Shown in pieces: positions 12,526 to 23,920 of a stretch of DNA of 64,000 bases. The notes below the pieces were generated by a model. That model saw only the letters and a list, made by a program, of their open reading frames with translations, had not been told where the DNA came from and did not search any database. Within the stretch, counting starts at the first letter, position 1, and every line of letters starts with the position of its first letter. The translations under genes were made by a program, and so were the position numbers. The DNA is from Daedaleopsis sinensis (Eukaryota > Basidiomycota > Agaricomycetes > Polyporales > Polyporaceae), in assembly GCA_033807695.1 (NCBI GenBank), contig CM066305.1, forward strand, positions 2,294,001 to 2,358,000, written 5' to 3'.

Positions 12526-12834
12526 GAGGACAGAGAGAGATATGAAGAGCTATCTGGAACTGGGCGGAGAGGTGGTAGATAGTAGGACGGTGGAAGAGGT
12601 AGTATCACTCCAGGAGAATTCCGTACGACGTCGGCACAGGAGGTGGGAGAGTGTCGAGCGTGGGAACTGGCGCGTGGTCGCGTTCCGTATGCGAGACGCG
12701 TCGCGTCGGCACATTCTCACTCTGTTCGCTCAGCCACCGCACGACACCAGTCCAACTCCAGGCCATCCCAGCATCCAAATCCGAATCCTCCAGCTTTTAC
12801 GCGTTTGGTGGACGTTGCAGAGGGGTTTGCCAAT
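12526..12834. other. Divergent promoter region of the small protein and PSF3
   Basis: About 310 bp lie between two divergent start codons. I see no convincing coding sequence; plus-strand ORFs crossing it run into the PSF3 coding exon out of frame. Confidence 0.5.
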
Positions 12835-13779
12835 ATGGAAGACGACTACTACTCGATTGAGTCCATCCTTGCCGAGAACCAGAAGATTCAATGTACGTTC
12901 AAGGCCGATGTACTGGACATGGGCCATCTCGACGGCGGCAAGACGGGTGACGTGCGTCCGTGTTCCTAATGCCGGAGTACGCGTCGCTCAACGAGGGGGG
13001 CACGCGGCAGATCAAAGCCTTGAGCAAGGTCCAGATCCCACTCTGGATGGCATACATTCTCATCTATTCGTCAGTACTTCTCGACTTTCGGTGTCATTGT
13101 CTATGATCATGACGCGTGCATTCCACATACAGAGACTACGCAGACTTCACAATACCGCCGCCATTCTCCGCTAGGGTCCGGAACGCGCTGAACGCAGAAC
13201 CAAAGAGCGTGCGCCTATCTTCCCTCGTCGGACAAGGCGGTCTGTGGTACGGGTTTGGAAGGATGATCATGCGATTGTGAGTTTGCTCGTCTTTACAACC
13301 TGTGGGTATCTGAATTAGGGCTATGCAGATTGAACAACGTACCGGCCGAAGAGTTGTCGAAGATCCTGACAGAGGTACGCCTTCCACTCTTCTCCGCTCG
13401 ATCAAGTCCTTGCCCTTGCTTTCCTCAATTACACGTTCGACGCTATACTAACGTCCACATTGATAGACCTTCCGTGCTCGCCTTCCCGAAGTAGTTGATC
13501 AGGCACAGCACTTCGCATCCCTCCAAGGCACCGCAGGAAGCGGGTCGCACGGCGGCGACGCGACCATAGCAGCGTTTCGAGAAGGCATGGATGGTACCGA
13601 GAGAGAACGTACGTGCTCCCTTTCCCCCCTTGCCACCATTCCCGTCTCCGTGTCGTCCTCCGCTATCCGTCAATGCGTGATGCTGACCTAGGACGCGGGG
13701 AGAAGTGTTCCAGCTGGCGCAGGAAAGTGCGAAGAAGACGAAGGTGTGGTACGAGACGAGTGAGCGTGGGCGCCGGTAG
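12835..13779 (+). CDS. PSF3: GINS complex subunit Psf3
   Basis: Psf3 is one of four subunits of GINS, part of the CMG replicative helicase. The start MEDDYYSIESILAENQKIQC is the usual Psf3 opening, followed by TFKADVLDMGHLDG. Removing a 59-nt intron (12952-13010, donor GTGCGT, branch-like CTAAT) joins GGKTGD to IKALSKVQIPLWMAYIL, matching the conserved KVxLPLWLA block. Without it the reading frame seems broken, so a naive reading would call a frameshift. Further exons give DYADFTIPPPFSARVRNAL, LWYGFGRMIMRL, TFRARLPEVVDQAQHFASL and LFQLAQESAKKTKVWYE. The stop is at 13779. Length (about 220 residues) is normal for Psf3. Confidence 0.9.
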
Positions 13780-13850
13780 CCCCGCTGGTCCGTCTATGTT
13801 GACATGGGCGAAATGTAAAACAGTGTATCCCTCCGTCCGGTCGATGTCCT

Positions 13851-14271
13851 TCATTCGTCTTTCAGCCTCTCGTTGGCTAATTTGGACTTCTCTGTCGAGG
13901 TCGCATCTTCATTCAGTGAGGTCTCGGCCACAGGGACGTTCCGCAATTCCGCGACAAACCTTCACATCAAGACGTACGCGAAACGTCAAAACGAGTTGTT
14001 CGTACCATCTAGGTGAACAGACGTACCATTTCACGCTTGCCCAGAGGCATCCAGTGATGACCATGAGGAAAACGAAGTGTATGCTTCCGCGAGTGAGGAC
14101 AAGGAGCGCGAGGAATATGACCATGAGGATTGCCAACACGCCGTCGACAATGTAAAGGAATACTGGGCTGAGCGATGAGCCAGGCGTGAGGATATTCGAG
14201 AAGAAGCCTTCGAGGGGGGTATCTTCTGCAATCGCGGGGACTGCATTGTCTGGCTGATGGTCACTCGACAT
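13851..14271 (-). CDS. PKR1: V-ATPase assembly factor Pkr1 family, ER membrane
   Basis: Pkr1 is a small ER membrane protein needed to assemble the membrane sector of the V-ATPase. The first exon reads GFFSNILTPGSSLSPVFLYI, then a hydrophobic helix (VDGVLAILMVIFLALLVLT), GSIHFVFLMVITGCLWASVK as the second helix. Splicing out an intron with donor GTACGT (about 13957-14022) gives KWFVAELRNVPVAETS and a charged tail ending KLANERLKDE with a stop at 13851. PGxS..L at the front and SIHF..L..ITxxLWxSxxWF are the family signature. The unspliced ORF would give a wrong C-terminus. The gene is divergent from TFC1. Confidence 0.88.
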
Positions 14272-14279
14272 GTCGGAAG

Positions 14280-14312
14280 TAGTGGTGGTGGTGGTGGTGG
14301 TGGTGGTGGTGG
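14280..14312. repeat. (GTG)n / (CAC)n microsatellite next to the PKR1 start
   Basis: About eleven GTG/GGT triplets in a row lie 10-40 bp upstream of the PKR1 ATG, inside its likely 5' UTR and in the 242-bp divergent promoter shared with TFC1. Confidence 0.92.
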
Positions 14313-14513
14313 CACGAAAGCCGGAAAGACGTCGACGTCCAGCCGTCCGTCATAGTGCGCGACTTAAAGCACGTGCTAGGACGCGATGTCAATCCTTAGC
14401 GCGTGTCTCGCACTCTCTCCGAGTCGCGTCCGTGTATATGCTCGAGAAGTCCTCAAAGGCCTGAGTTACATCCTGCATTCACCCCGCACACCGCACGATT
14501 GGAGGTTATTGAA

Positions 14514-16599
14514 ATGAACGACCAACCGCTCGCAGGACCTTCAACAATCGCCGCCGATACAACTACGTCCACCCCGGCATCCGCCCCGCAGCATCCACTC
14601 CCTGGCACGCACTACTACTCCGTCGAGTATCCAGGCTTTGTACGACCGACGTCCACATCCTTTGCTGTCGAACGTCTAGGCGGTCAGGACGCGCTAGACA
14701 GCGCGTTCCATCGCCCGACGGGGCGCGACCGCGTCGAGTCGCTGTTAGAACTTCACCTGCGCCCGGGTAACCCCTACGCGCACCCCGTCCCCGGGGAGGT
14801 CGTGCCTACGAACAACATCGTGCTGAAGGTGGTCAAGCGGAAGCGGCGACGCGTAGATGGGCAAGCAGGGGATGGCGCGATCGGGGAGTACACAGTCGAG
14901 GCTGTCGGGTCTGTGCCCAAAACCGCGCGGTTCAGGAGTGAGTGTTGTGCTTCCCCTCGGATGTTCTTGAGGGAATGCTGAGGGCAAGACTGCGTCTCCG
15001 TGAGGCATGGCGGACTTTCAGTACCAGCCGGACATGTCTGACTCGGTGGCGAAGCTACGGAAAGCTATGGACTCGATGGACGGTGAGAAGCTTGATTTTT
15101 TGTATTTGTGAAGTCTCTTCCTCATGAAGCGTTGTTCCAGTGGATGGCATCCTGCAGTACCACATACCTCCTGAGCAGGAGGAGTATACGACCACGGAGG
15201 CGGATCCGTCTGCCATGGACATAGACCCGCAGCTCCTCGGAGAAGAAGCAAGGCCTACCACGAATCTGAACGTTCGAGTGAAGAGCAATCTTAGGCTCTT
15301 CCCTCCGCCGTTGTTCAGTCGACAGGGCATCCCTCAAAATTACAAGTATGCTTCTCAGGTACTCGGCAAGTGGGATGTACTACTGATGTTCTGCCTCTAG
15401 TTACAAAGCGAATACAGCATCCATCGAGACCATCGTCGTGGATGACGAAACAGGCGAAGAGAAGAAGCGACTAATCAACCGAATGCGTTGGAAAGGGTTC
15501 GGCCCTGTCTCTGTGTCAAACACAGAGAAGAACGTGAGTAGTTATAACACCCACGAGGGCTACAGCGCGTTGACCTTGCTTAATAGGTGCCAACAAAACC
15601 TTCATCTACCGTGGAAGAGCAACGCGAGCAGGCGGACAGAAAAATCCTCAACAGACTAGACGAGGTAGTCTCACTGCAATGTCTCGCTTCATTAGGTGGC
15701 TCACTTCCGGCTCGGTCAGCTCTTCCGAGAACGGCCTATCTGGACCCGTACAGCGATATTCAACCAATTCCAACCTATGGAAGTACGAGTCATCATAAAG
15801 TCAGTCTCGAGCTATTCTTGCGATCCTCTCATTCTGACCTCTTCCCAGTTCGAAGTATCTCTTGCCCCTCGTATCATACGTTTTTGAAGATGGACCATGG
15901 CGGGACACCTACGTTCGTTTCGGATATGATCCACGACAGGATCCCGATGCTCGCCTGTATGTTGGGTCTTGCTTAGCTTGCTCCTGGGCATATTGATTCA
16001 CTTTACCTCCAGCTACCAACGTCTATACTTCCGAAATGTCAACCACCCTATCGTACGACCCTCCGTAGTGACTCGACGCCAGGAAACACGAAACGAGACC
16101 GCCCAAGCTCGGTTCTCCGGTATGAACGAGCGACGGTCCCACATCTTCGATGGGGAGACAGTCACATCCGACACGGCCGCCTTCCAGCTGTGCGACATAA
16201 CCGACCCGATGTTGAAGGAGATGATCGAGGCCGACGACGAGAACTCGCTCCGAGATGCATGCCATGAGCGCGACGGCTGGTATACGACGCACGCGCTCGA
16301 GTGCATCAAAACCGTCCTTCGTCACAAGTTCTTCTCTCTCCTCCTTGGGCACATCGCCACACGCGAGGAATGCGAGAAGCTACTTATCCCGCAGGATGGC
16401 ACAGACAAGTTACGCCCAAAGTACCGGCCGAAGCTCAAGTTCGGGAAGCACAACATGGCAAAGGGCGCATTGCCTCCCGAGGATGCTGCTGTGAGAACCA
16501 GCGTACATGAACTGCTATGATCAAACTGACAAGGATTGGCAGGCACACCGTCTGATGACAGCAATGGAGCAACAGATAAAAACCTTCCCCAGTCGATGA
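14514..16599 (+). CDS. TFC1: RNA polymerase III factor TFIIIC subunit Tfc1/Sfc1 (GTF3C5-like)
   Basis: This TFIIIC subunit contacts the A box of tRNA genes. The start MNDQPLAGPST precedes HYYSVEYPGFVRP, the typical opening of the family. Exons then give NNIVLKVVKRKRRR, SMADFQYQPDMSDSVAKLRK, FPPPLFSRQGIPQNYKYKAN, LDELFRERPIWTRTAIFNQF, a segment with KYLLPLV, YVFEDGPWRDTYVRFGYDPR (about 15850-15950) and QRLYFRNVNHPIVRP. The last long exon (to about 16491) carries the variable C-terminal part. A final intron with donor GTGAGA leads to AHRLMTAMEQQIKTFPSR and a stop at 16599; reading through would stop at 16520 instead. Seven or so exons. It shares a divergent promoter with PKR1. Confidence 0.9.
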
Positions 16600-16906
16600 A
16601 AGATACTATGTATACCTGTTTACAATATATTTGCCAACTTCCGGTCATGGGAGACGAACGTCGACGAACCACGACGATTACTGATCACGCAACGGGACTG
16701 ATGTTTTGGGGATTTTCGATTTCTGCTCGATGGAGGTCCTATGCATAGCGGAAGGGGCATACACAGCATGATCGTGGTTCGGTTGTTTTACATGTATCGA
16801 CCTCGCCTTGCGCGAGGAATGGATCGGCTCTACTCGCAGAGAGCGCGATTCCCGACGATGTTCCTCCGCATCGGGGGTCAAGGGAGGACTGAGGGAAAGG
16901 AGATCA
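16600..16906. other. Intergenic between convergent TFC1 and RPL29
   Basis: This holds facing 3' UTRs. I see no gene. Confidence 0.5.
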
Positions 16907-17340
16907 TCATGATGCCTTCTGCTCCGCCCGAGCTTTTCTCTACACCGTCCAAACAACAGTGAGGATACAACTGAATGTGCAAGGCATATACCACGTACCG
17001 AACCAACCAACGCGAACTTCGAGTTGCGACGGAACTAGCGATCCGTTTGATTAGGTATACACCAACTTTCGGATATCCTCCACTCTTAACGTACCTTAGC
17101 GTCAACCTAATTGCAATGGGGATGCCGATCAGCACTCAAAGCGAATATGTTCAAGGCATAAAGTGAACGTACACCCTTCATAGAGCGCGTCCTGTGGCTC
17201 TTGGGCTTCTTGATGCCATTCCGGTGAGCCTTGCTGCTCTGGTTGTGGTTGGTATGGCTAGTGACGGCAGCAGTCAGAAATTGCAGTATACCTCAGTACA
17301 CCAGGCCAGAATAATGTACTTACTTCTTAGATTTGGCCAT
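16907..17340 (-). CDS. RPL29: 60S ribosomal protein eL29 (RPL29), five exons, 60 residues
   Basis: eL29 is a small basic protein of the large ribosomal subunit. Coding exons on the minus strand are 17324-17340, 17173-17257, 17095-17106, 16999-17034 and 16907-16939. They join to a 60-residue protein, close to the 59 of yeast. It opens MAKSKNHTNHNQSSKAHRNG, continues IKKPKSHRTRSMKG, then VDAK from a 12-nt exon, FRRNSKFALVGS, and RKARAEQKAS before the stop. All four introns (59-66 nt) have GT-AG ends, and the acceptors are preceded by pyrimidine-rich or CTAG-type sequence. The N-terminal block is nearly invariant in eukaryotes, so identity is certain although no long ORF exists here. Confidence 0.95.
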
Positions 17341-19735
17341 GGCGACGTCGTGGGTCTTGAGGGATACGCTAGGGATTCCGCTTTAGTCGGGCGTCTCTAC
17401 ACCACTATCAAGGCCTGGGAAAGTTCCATCGGAGTGGCTGATAAACTGTGCAGTTCCATCCCTCTCGGGTTTCGCCGATGCTGCAGCCCGTGAGGACATA
17501 TGGTTAAATGCTTGTCAATGTCAGTGTCACAGCTTGCATGATTATAAGTGTGGGGATCGAACCGATAGAACCCGCGCTCTTTATAACAAGTAACGTGGAC
17601 TTGCCCTTCGAGCTCGATAATCCTCTCACGGCGCAGGTAAAACCATTGTAATTGGCTGACTCGAAGTTCGCGGTGGAAGCAACGGAGTATCGACTTACTA
17701 ATTAAATACTACCAAGTGCTATAACAGGGACGTAAATGAAACCATATGCATGTACTCACCAGTACCGCCGCCGCCGCGCGAAGCGGATGCATTAATCGAG
17801 TGTTTGACGGAGAAATCGAGCTTGTATGTCTGGTGCAACGCTAAGACGTATACTTAACAGCTTTGTGGCCTTTAAGAAATGGGTGGTGACATGCATAACA
17901 GGCTCCGGCTAAGAATCGTGCCAGTCGGCTGGTCGGGGGTTAGGCAGGTTCCGGCATGTACAGTAGTCATATATTGCGGTGATGAAATGAGTCTTCGCAA
18001 ATGTGCTGTTTGCTAGCGATCTTATTAGCTTGTGTAGACGTAGACTCGTTGGGATTTAATAGTACATACTATAGCTATACGCTGTACCGTGATACTACGA
18101 ACCTTGGCTGCAGATGGCTGCAAGCTGACAAGTGTGATCATGCGACAGCACCGATATTGGCCGTGTGCATTCGTGATATATCATCCGCTACAGTTTTTAA
18201 AAATGTCAAATCCCAGGGAAAGTCTGAAATGTGCAGCACGTTACCAAAATGCGGATATGTCTGATTTCTTGATCTGACGAGTTTGAGAATTAGCGACTGC
18301 CAGCATCCGCGCCAGTGTTTCGTGTGCTGTATGAGCCCAGTGCCTTTCCCTCCGAGAGGCTGTGTCGTTCGTAGGTTGTAAGTGGGTCATGTGAGAACGT
18401 AGTTTCGGCACGAAAGAACTTGAGATTCTGTAAGTATTTACACTCAAAGTACAATCTAGATCAACGCACCAACATCTGTATGGGGCAAGGATATATCGCA
18501 CGAACTGCCGCGGAATAACGTCCTTCGACAATCGCGACCAGCGCGCGGGGATGCCATGATATGATCTCGGGGATCGCTAGACACATGGACCTGATACCTC
18601 CTGATACGCTTGACGAGTCGAGCCGTAGATTGGGAGTTGCACATATGCGGTAGGTGCGTTTGCGGCTCTACGGAGGACTAGCAGTTGCGAGCGTAGCAGC
18701 TGTACTACGACATATCGCCCGTCGGAGCTTGCACCGTGGACTGACCTCACCGGTATAGTGTGGCGCCACCGCGGCTGAGGGAGATGGAGAGGACATCCCA
18801 AATCCTGTTCACCGAGTTCCAAGTTATATGAGTGTAATGGACACCGAAAAAGTGGACCAGGACAAAGAAAGGACACGAACCCATGAAAGGGATAATGCTA
18901 GGAGTACTGGTGACTGGTGATAGCTTGGACGGTTGAACAACAAAAGATTTAGGTCCTGGATATTGAAGTAGTGCTAGAATGGGATCAAGAGTAGCAGAAC
19001 GGCTCAAGTTCCTGCCCAGCACCAGATGGCAAGTATACTAGTAGATTGGACCATTTCATCGAAAGGCGTGTCAGATAATCGCCAGCAAATACGTAGGACT
19101 CTTCACCGTGCACTGGGTGTTCACTGACCACTATTTCAGGGCGCAAGGAGATCGGGACATGTAAGTGCTACCCTGGGTTGCAGTCATCTGAATTTCACAG
19201 TCATTTTCACTGCAAGTGATGCATGAGAGTGTTGCTAGAAAGAGCCTGTATCCTCAAGCTTCAAGGTCATTGGCGAGGGCGTATAATGCTTGTCGGAGAG
19301 GCAATAGTACTCAGTACTAGCTGGTGGACTGGTGCGATACGGCCGATATATACAAAACGTTCCAAGTACAACGCAGGGACGCCCGTAATTGTCCTTTCCG
19401 TCAAAGTATCCCACGGTCAAAATCTGTCGAAATTCATGACCAACCACTGTGACTGGCGCCGCGTAGTCTGGTACATATACCCTCCGACCGCAACCTTCTC
19501 ATGCTCATTATCTACATTAGCTAGATCAGCTGCAACGAGAGGTGAGTAGGCAAATCTTATCCCAACGCCGGAGATGACTCAGAGTGGAAGCCGATCCTCG
19601 ACCTGCGAAACTCATAACCTGCGGGGTCGAGAAGACGACTCTCAATGTTCTAGATACTGCTGAGGCATTTTATAACCTGAAAGAACGCGTTTACATGTTG
19701 CACACGTACTGATGCATATTATCACAGCTTCAATC
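17341..19735. other. Gene-poor region, about 2.4 kb
   Basis: The first few hundred bases should hold the RPL29 promoter. I see no gene with supported exons in the rest. A plus-strand ORF at 18001-18264 (87 residues) has a hydrophobic start (MCCLLAILLACVDVDS) and eight Cys; it could be a small secreted protein but nothing else supports it. A sequence on the minus strand near 17540-17580 looks like a tRNA T arm but does not fold. Confidence 0.4.
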
Positions 19736-20915
19736 ATGGATCCAAGACGAGCCCGCGACCCACGACTTGCTCGTCAGGATCCACGTCTCCAGCAACGGTC
19801 GCACTCCAACACCCCCGCCGGTCCTTCTCAAACTCATCCCCATCAGAGTGCTCAGTCCCAACCTCCATACCAAGCGCCACCTCTGCGAGCTTCAACTTCC
19901 CAGGGCTATCCTCCACCCGTCCCTCAAGACTACGCTTCATATCCGACTACTACCCAGCCTCACTATCCGGGACACGACACTTCCAATCAGCAACTGGCGC
20001 AAGAAGCACAAGGAGCATCCAGTGTTGCAACTCACGCTACGCAAGGATATAAGGCGCGACCTCTATTCTGCGTAGTATGTGCGAGCAATCAGGTGCGTAG
20101 TCGTTGCTCAACCCTGCCCGTTCTATGCTTCAACGTCGCCCCCATGTCGTCAGAACCGGTCTATGGAGGGGCACTATGTCCTGGCGTGAGTAACAAACTC
20201 TACTAAATAAATGTTGTTGAGTTGATGCCGAATGTGCGTTGCTTTCAGCAAGGCGGGATTCCGCGTATGCTCCTCAGGGACTGGTTCAGCCGTCCGGCTA
20301 CCCGGTCCCGCAATTGACAAGCCTAATACTTACCCATTTGGTACGCCATACAATGACATTTATGAGGATCTTCACGCCCAAGACGCCCGGCTGTAAGTCT
20401 CGAAATGACGGTCCTTCGTGCTATGCTGAAAGCGGAGCTCCAGGTATACTGCGAACGGTCTATTGCAGATGCTAGACAGGAACAGGCGACTCAAACTCGC
20501 GCCCGAACGGTGGCAGGAAACCAAGACGGTCGCCGATATTGTGATTACTTGCGAAGAGAGGTGTTTTGATGCAGTGTGCGATGGTATGTGACCAGTCCGT
20601 TAGAGTCCCGATTGTATACTAAGCCTCGAATTAGATTTGCTCACAAGAGGCGGCGATTTCAATAAGCCCGTTCACATTATCAATATTGAGATTAAGGATA
20701 ATCACGAGGAGGCACATATAGCAGGCAAAGCGATTGTCGATCTTGCTGCAGCGGTGAGGCGCAATTACACTCCTCTATAATGAGATAGGCGCTAACATCA
20801 CCATCATGAACAGATCGAGAATGCGAAAGATATTGACGAAGAAATCAACGGCATCCTCCAGGCACACCAGGAGAAACATCCCCACAGTATCTTGCACGCC
20901 ATTGCATACTACTGA
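19736..20915 (+). CDS. SSU72: RNA polymerase II CTD phosphatase Ssu72, with N-terminal extension
   Basis: Ssu72 removes phosphate from Ser5 (and Ser7) of the Pol II CTD and is part of the cleavage and polyadenylation machinery. The catalytic P-loop is formed across an intron: FCVVCASNQ joined to [10 protein letters not shown], giving C-x5-R with Cys at about residue 115. Later exons give [70 protein letters not shown] (with the catalytic Asp region), [35 protein letters not shown] and [10 protein letters not shown] at the stop. About 108 residues precede the domain, rich in Gln, Pro and Ser and opening with repeated DPR ([17 protein letters not shown]); yeast Ssu72 has no such extension. The Met at 19736 is the best start; another in-frame Met lies at 19712. 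Confidence 0.94.
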
Positions 20916-21767
20916 TACTATTTTGACACCCTGGTTCCACAAGGCACACCATGTACGTTCTTGACCATGTTTGTCTCTCATAGCTGTCTATGCTTGTATC
21001 ATTACCGCCTCCATACTCTCACCGATGCGTACTGCTAGGTTCTCTGCCATATGCTATCGCATGTGCGTGCGCGATTGCGCAATCATATATCAATGAGCAG
21101 ATCGAATCCGATATGCGCACAGTGGAGGCACGTCTCCTCGAAAGTAGCTTGGTATGCTGGCTTATCTACCATCAGGAATTAGACCGTGAGATGTCTAGTG
21201 GGAAGCAGTACATTGCACTCTCACTGCAGTCCGGGGTTGTTCATATCACCTGAGCCGCATCCCATTTGAGCTCAGCCGTCGAATGTGCACTGTACATGAT
21301 GCACGCTTTGGCAGGAACTACGGTCGGATAATTATAAGACGCGTCGATATCGTTGCTTAGATCCCGTGACCGCGTTTGACTACTTTGGATGATCTTCATC
21401 TTCGCGCCTGTCACTGTCAGCATCATGGATGGACACACTGTCTGCTCGACCTCCTCCTCTGCTGAAGATCGTGGCACTCACGACGAAACGAGTATAGCAT
21501 CATGATCCGCCAACCTGCCATTGTCACGCGCACCGAACTGGCTGAGGCTCGTTCTCGCGCAATTGACCGTGTGAAACGAAGACGCGATAATTACCACCGA
21601 AGTGCCATAGCTTGCTCAGCGTTGCACTATTGCCACTCACTGTCAGCCCAGTGTGGGGAACTCATAAAAGGCGGGCACACGGACGAGGATGAAAATGATC
21701 GCCCAGCCATCGCTGTTGACTATCTCTCTCTTATCATCCCCCGCATCTTCCTACCGACTTCGCCGCC
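20916..21767. other. Intergenic between SSU72 and peroxiredoxin genes
   Basis: I see no gene. Short ORFs on both strands lack splice-supported neighbours or family similarity. The peroxiredoxin promoter should lie at the right end. Confidence 0.45.
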
Positions 21768-22895
21768 ATGGGACTTCGTCTTGGAGATATCGCCCCAGAC
21801 TTTGAGGCTCAGACCACCAAGGGCCCCATCAAGTTGCACGAGTACATCGGTAACTCATGGGTGAGTGCATTACCGCGCACATAGTGAGAGTATGTGTGCT
21901 CACCGTGCATCACAACGTACCTCAGGCCATCCTCTTCTCGCACCCGGGTGATTTCACCCCTGTGTGCACCACCGAGCTCGCTGAGGTCGCGCGAAGGTGA
22001 GTTTCGGACATCTGCTCAAGTGCACCGGTCGATTGAGGGATGCGGCGCCTTGCAGGGCTCCCGACTTCGAGAAGCGGAACGTGAAGCTTATCGGCATCTC
22101 TGCGAATGGCCTTGCGGACCACGAGAAGTGGGTCAAGGACATCAACGACTGGGGCAGCCAGTACGGTCCTACGGACGTCCAGTACCCCATCGTGAGTATC
22201 CCTGATGCAGCTCTGTGCTGCGCATGACGTCGCTGCTACCGGGCTGCGCTGACGATGGATGAGCAGATTGCCGATGAGGACCGGAAGATCTCCACACTCT
22301 ACGACATGCTCGACGAGCAGGATGCCACCAACCGTGATGCGAAGGGTCTCCCTTTCACGGTGAGTCCTGCTTTCATATAGATAGCCCTTTTTTCTGGAAT
22401 GCGCACGATGCTTATACATTTTCCTGTGTGGTGACCCCAGATCCGTACGGTGTTCATCATCGACCCGAAGAAGGTCATTCGTCTGACTCTGTCGTACCCC
22501 GCCTCTACTGGGCGTAACTTCGACGAGATTATTCGGTGAGTACACGATACCTTGCTAAAGGTCTGCCTGAAATTGACCTCGTGTCCGTCCGTTCAGTGTC
22601 GTCGACTGTGAGTCCAACTGAGAATGGTCTGTGATAGTAGGTCGGTTAAGTTGACGCTCCTTGTGTGTTACAGCTCTCCAGATCGGCGACAAGTATCGCG
22701 TTACTACGCCTGTGAACTGGAAGAAGGGTGATGATGTTATCGTTCACCCGTCCGTGTCGAACGAGGAGGCGAAGACTCTATTCCCCGACTTCACTATTCA
22801 CAAGGTGCGGTCTTTCACTGTTACGAACCGTTTCAATGTGCTGATGCACTCCGACATAGCCTTACCTCAGGACTACCCCTCTCAAGCCCGAGTAA
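21768..22895 (+). CDS. PRX1: 1-Cys peroxiredoxin (Prx6 type)
   Basis: This enzyme reduces hydrogen peroxide and organic peroxides with one catalytic Cys. The protein opens [19 protein letters not shown] and has [20 protein letters not shown] with the peroxidatic Cys in PVCTTE. Then come [76 protein letters not shown], the conserved [18 protein letters not shown] and the C-terminal [11 protein letters not shown]. The last exon follows an intron with acceptor at about 22859 and ends at 22895. The long C-terminal arm with TPVNW is the mark of the Prx6 group. No presequence is visible on this start, which suggests the cytosol. Seven or so exons. Confidence 0.96.
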
Positions 22896-23920
22896 GCTTG
22901 CGAGTGGCACGGGGCGAGCGTGTTAAGGAGGTCTATATCAACGCATGTGTGTACTATAATACCGATTCTGAATGCGACCAACGATACCATCGCGCACCGG
23001 GTTCCCTGCTAGGCAGCGACCTTTGTTAGCTGTGCACCGTGAGGTTCAACAGTCTCAAGAAAGGGAATCCAAGTGCACACTGCACATCACTATGGCTACT
23101 GTAGAGTGGAACCGGAGCTTGGGAAGTCTACGTACTCGGCGCACAGCATGCCGGAGAGCTCTTACGTTTCAGCAGCGGATGAAATAGGAACTCGCTCTTG
23201 CATACGAAGCCATAAGTAGATCTGATACTAAGTCTGTCAGTCGCAGCAGCAAGCATGCGCAGTACGAGACCGCCCTGTGGCGTAACTGATCGTGGATGTA
23301 CAAAGATAGGCATGGCGCGATGCTAGAACGCTGCAACCTGTTGTCTGCGCAGCAATAGAAGGTGTGGCCCAATATCGACCGAGAGCGGAGTAACTAGTCG
23401 AGGGCAGTGGGCGGTCAGATGTGTGCGTGCGCATCATAGTTTGCGTTCACATTCACGTTACGGAGGTTACGAAAGCCTGCGAAAGGGGAATGGTCTTGTT
23501 CAGCCGCCGGTGTGTCTGAGTGCCGGTCGGGGGAGAGAGCATCATCGCAGTTGGCGAATGGAGGCCGAGCGGAGAAGTCGACGGTGATGAGACGGCGTCC
23601 TCAGAACTCGAACCTTTCTGTTGAAATTTGGATGAAATTGCCACAGAAGTTGAGAACGTCGGCGACGGTCGAGAGGCGTTGTGGCTCATCCCACGTGGAG
23701 CCACGCGAGCCGTTCGAGCCCGATGTGATCCCATCGAGATCAACACCACAATAGACGCCAATACCGTTAGAACTGATGAGCGCACGTGATAATTACCACG
23801 TGGGCGCAAGCGCGACGCGCGTTCAGCTCAGTGGAGGGTGCCATTACGCGTTCTCAGCTCGGTTTGCGATCTCAACACTAACCTCTACACTTCCATCTCC
23901 AACGCCGTCAACGATTCCAC
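22896..23920. other. Intergenic, 1 kb upstream of proteasome alpha2
   Basis: I see no gene. The right end should be the promoter of the proteasome gene and carries TTACGCGT at 23844-23851, listed separately. Confidence 0.45.
23844..23851. promoter_or_regulatory. TTACGCGT element upstream of proteasome alpha2
   Basis: The octamer ends 69 bp before the alpha2 ATG. The same octamer ends 74 bp before the alpha6 ATG elsewhere in this window. It contains ACGCGT, the core of MluI cell-cycle boxes in yeasts; whether it works here is not shown. Confidence 0.4.

Noticed and set aside
12930..13020. Frameshift in PSF3 after GGKTGD
   Set aside because: A normal 59-nt intron with donor GTGCGT and acceptor GGCAG restores the frame and gives the conserved KVQIPLWMA block.
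17530..17600. Minus-strand sequence with GGTTCGATCC, like a tRNA T arm
   Set aside because: The T stem has only two pairs and no acceptor or D arm can be folded around it.
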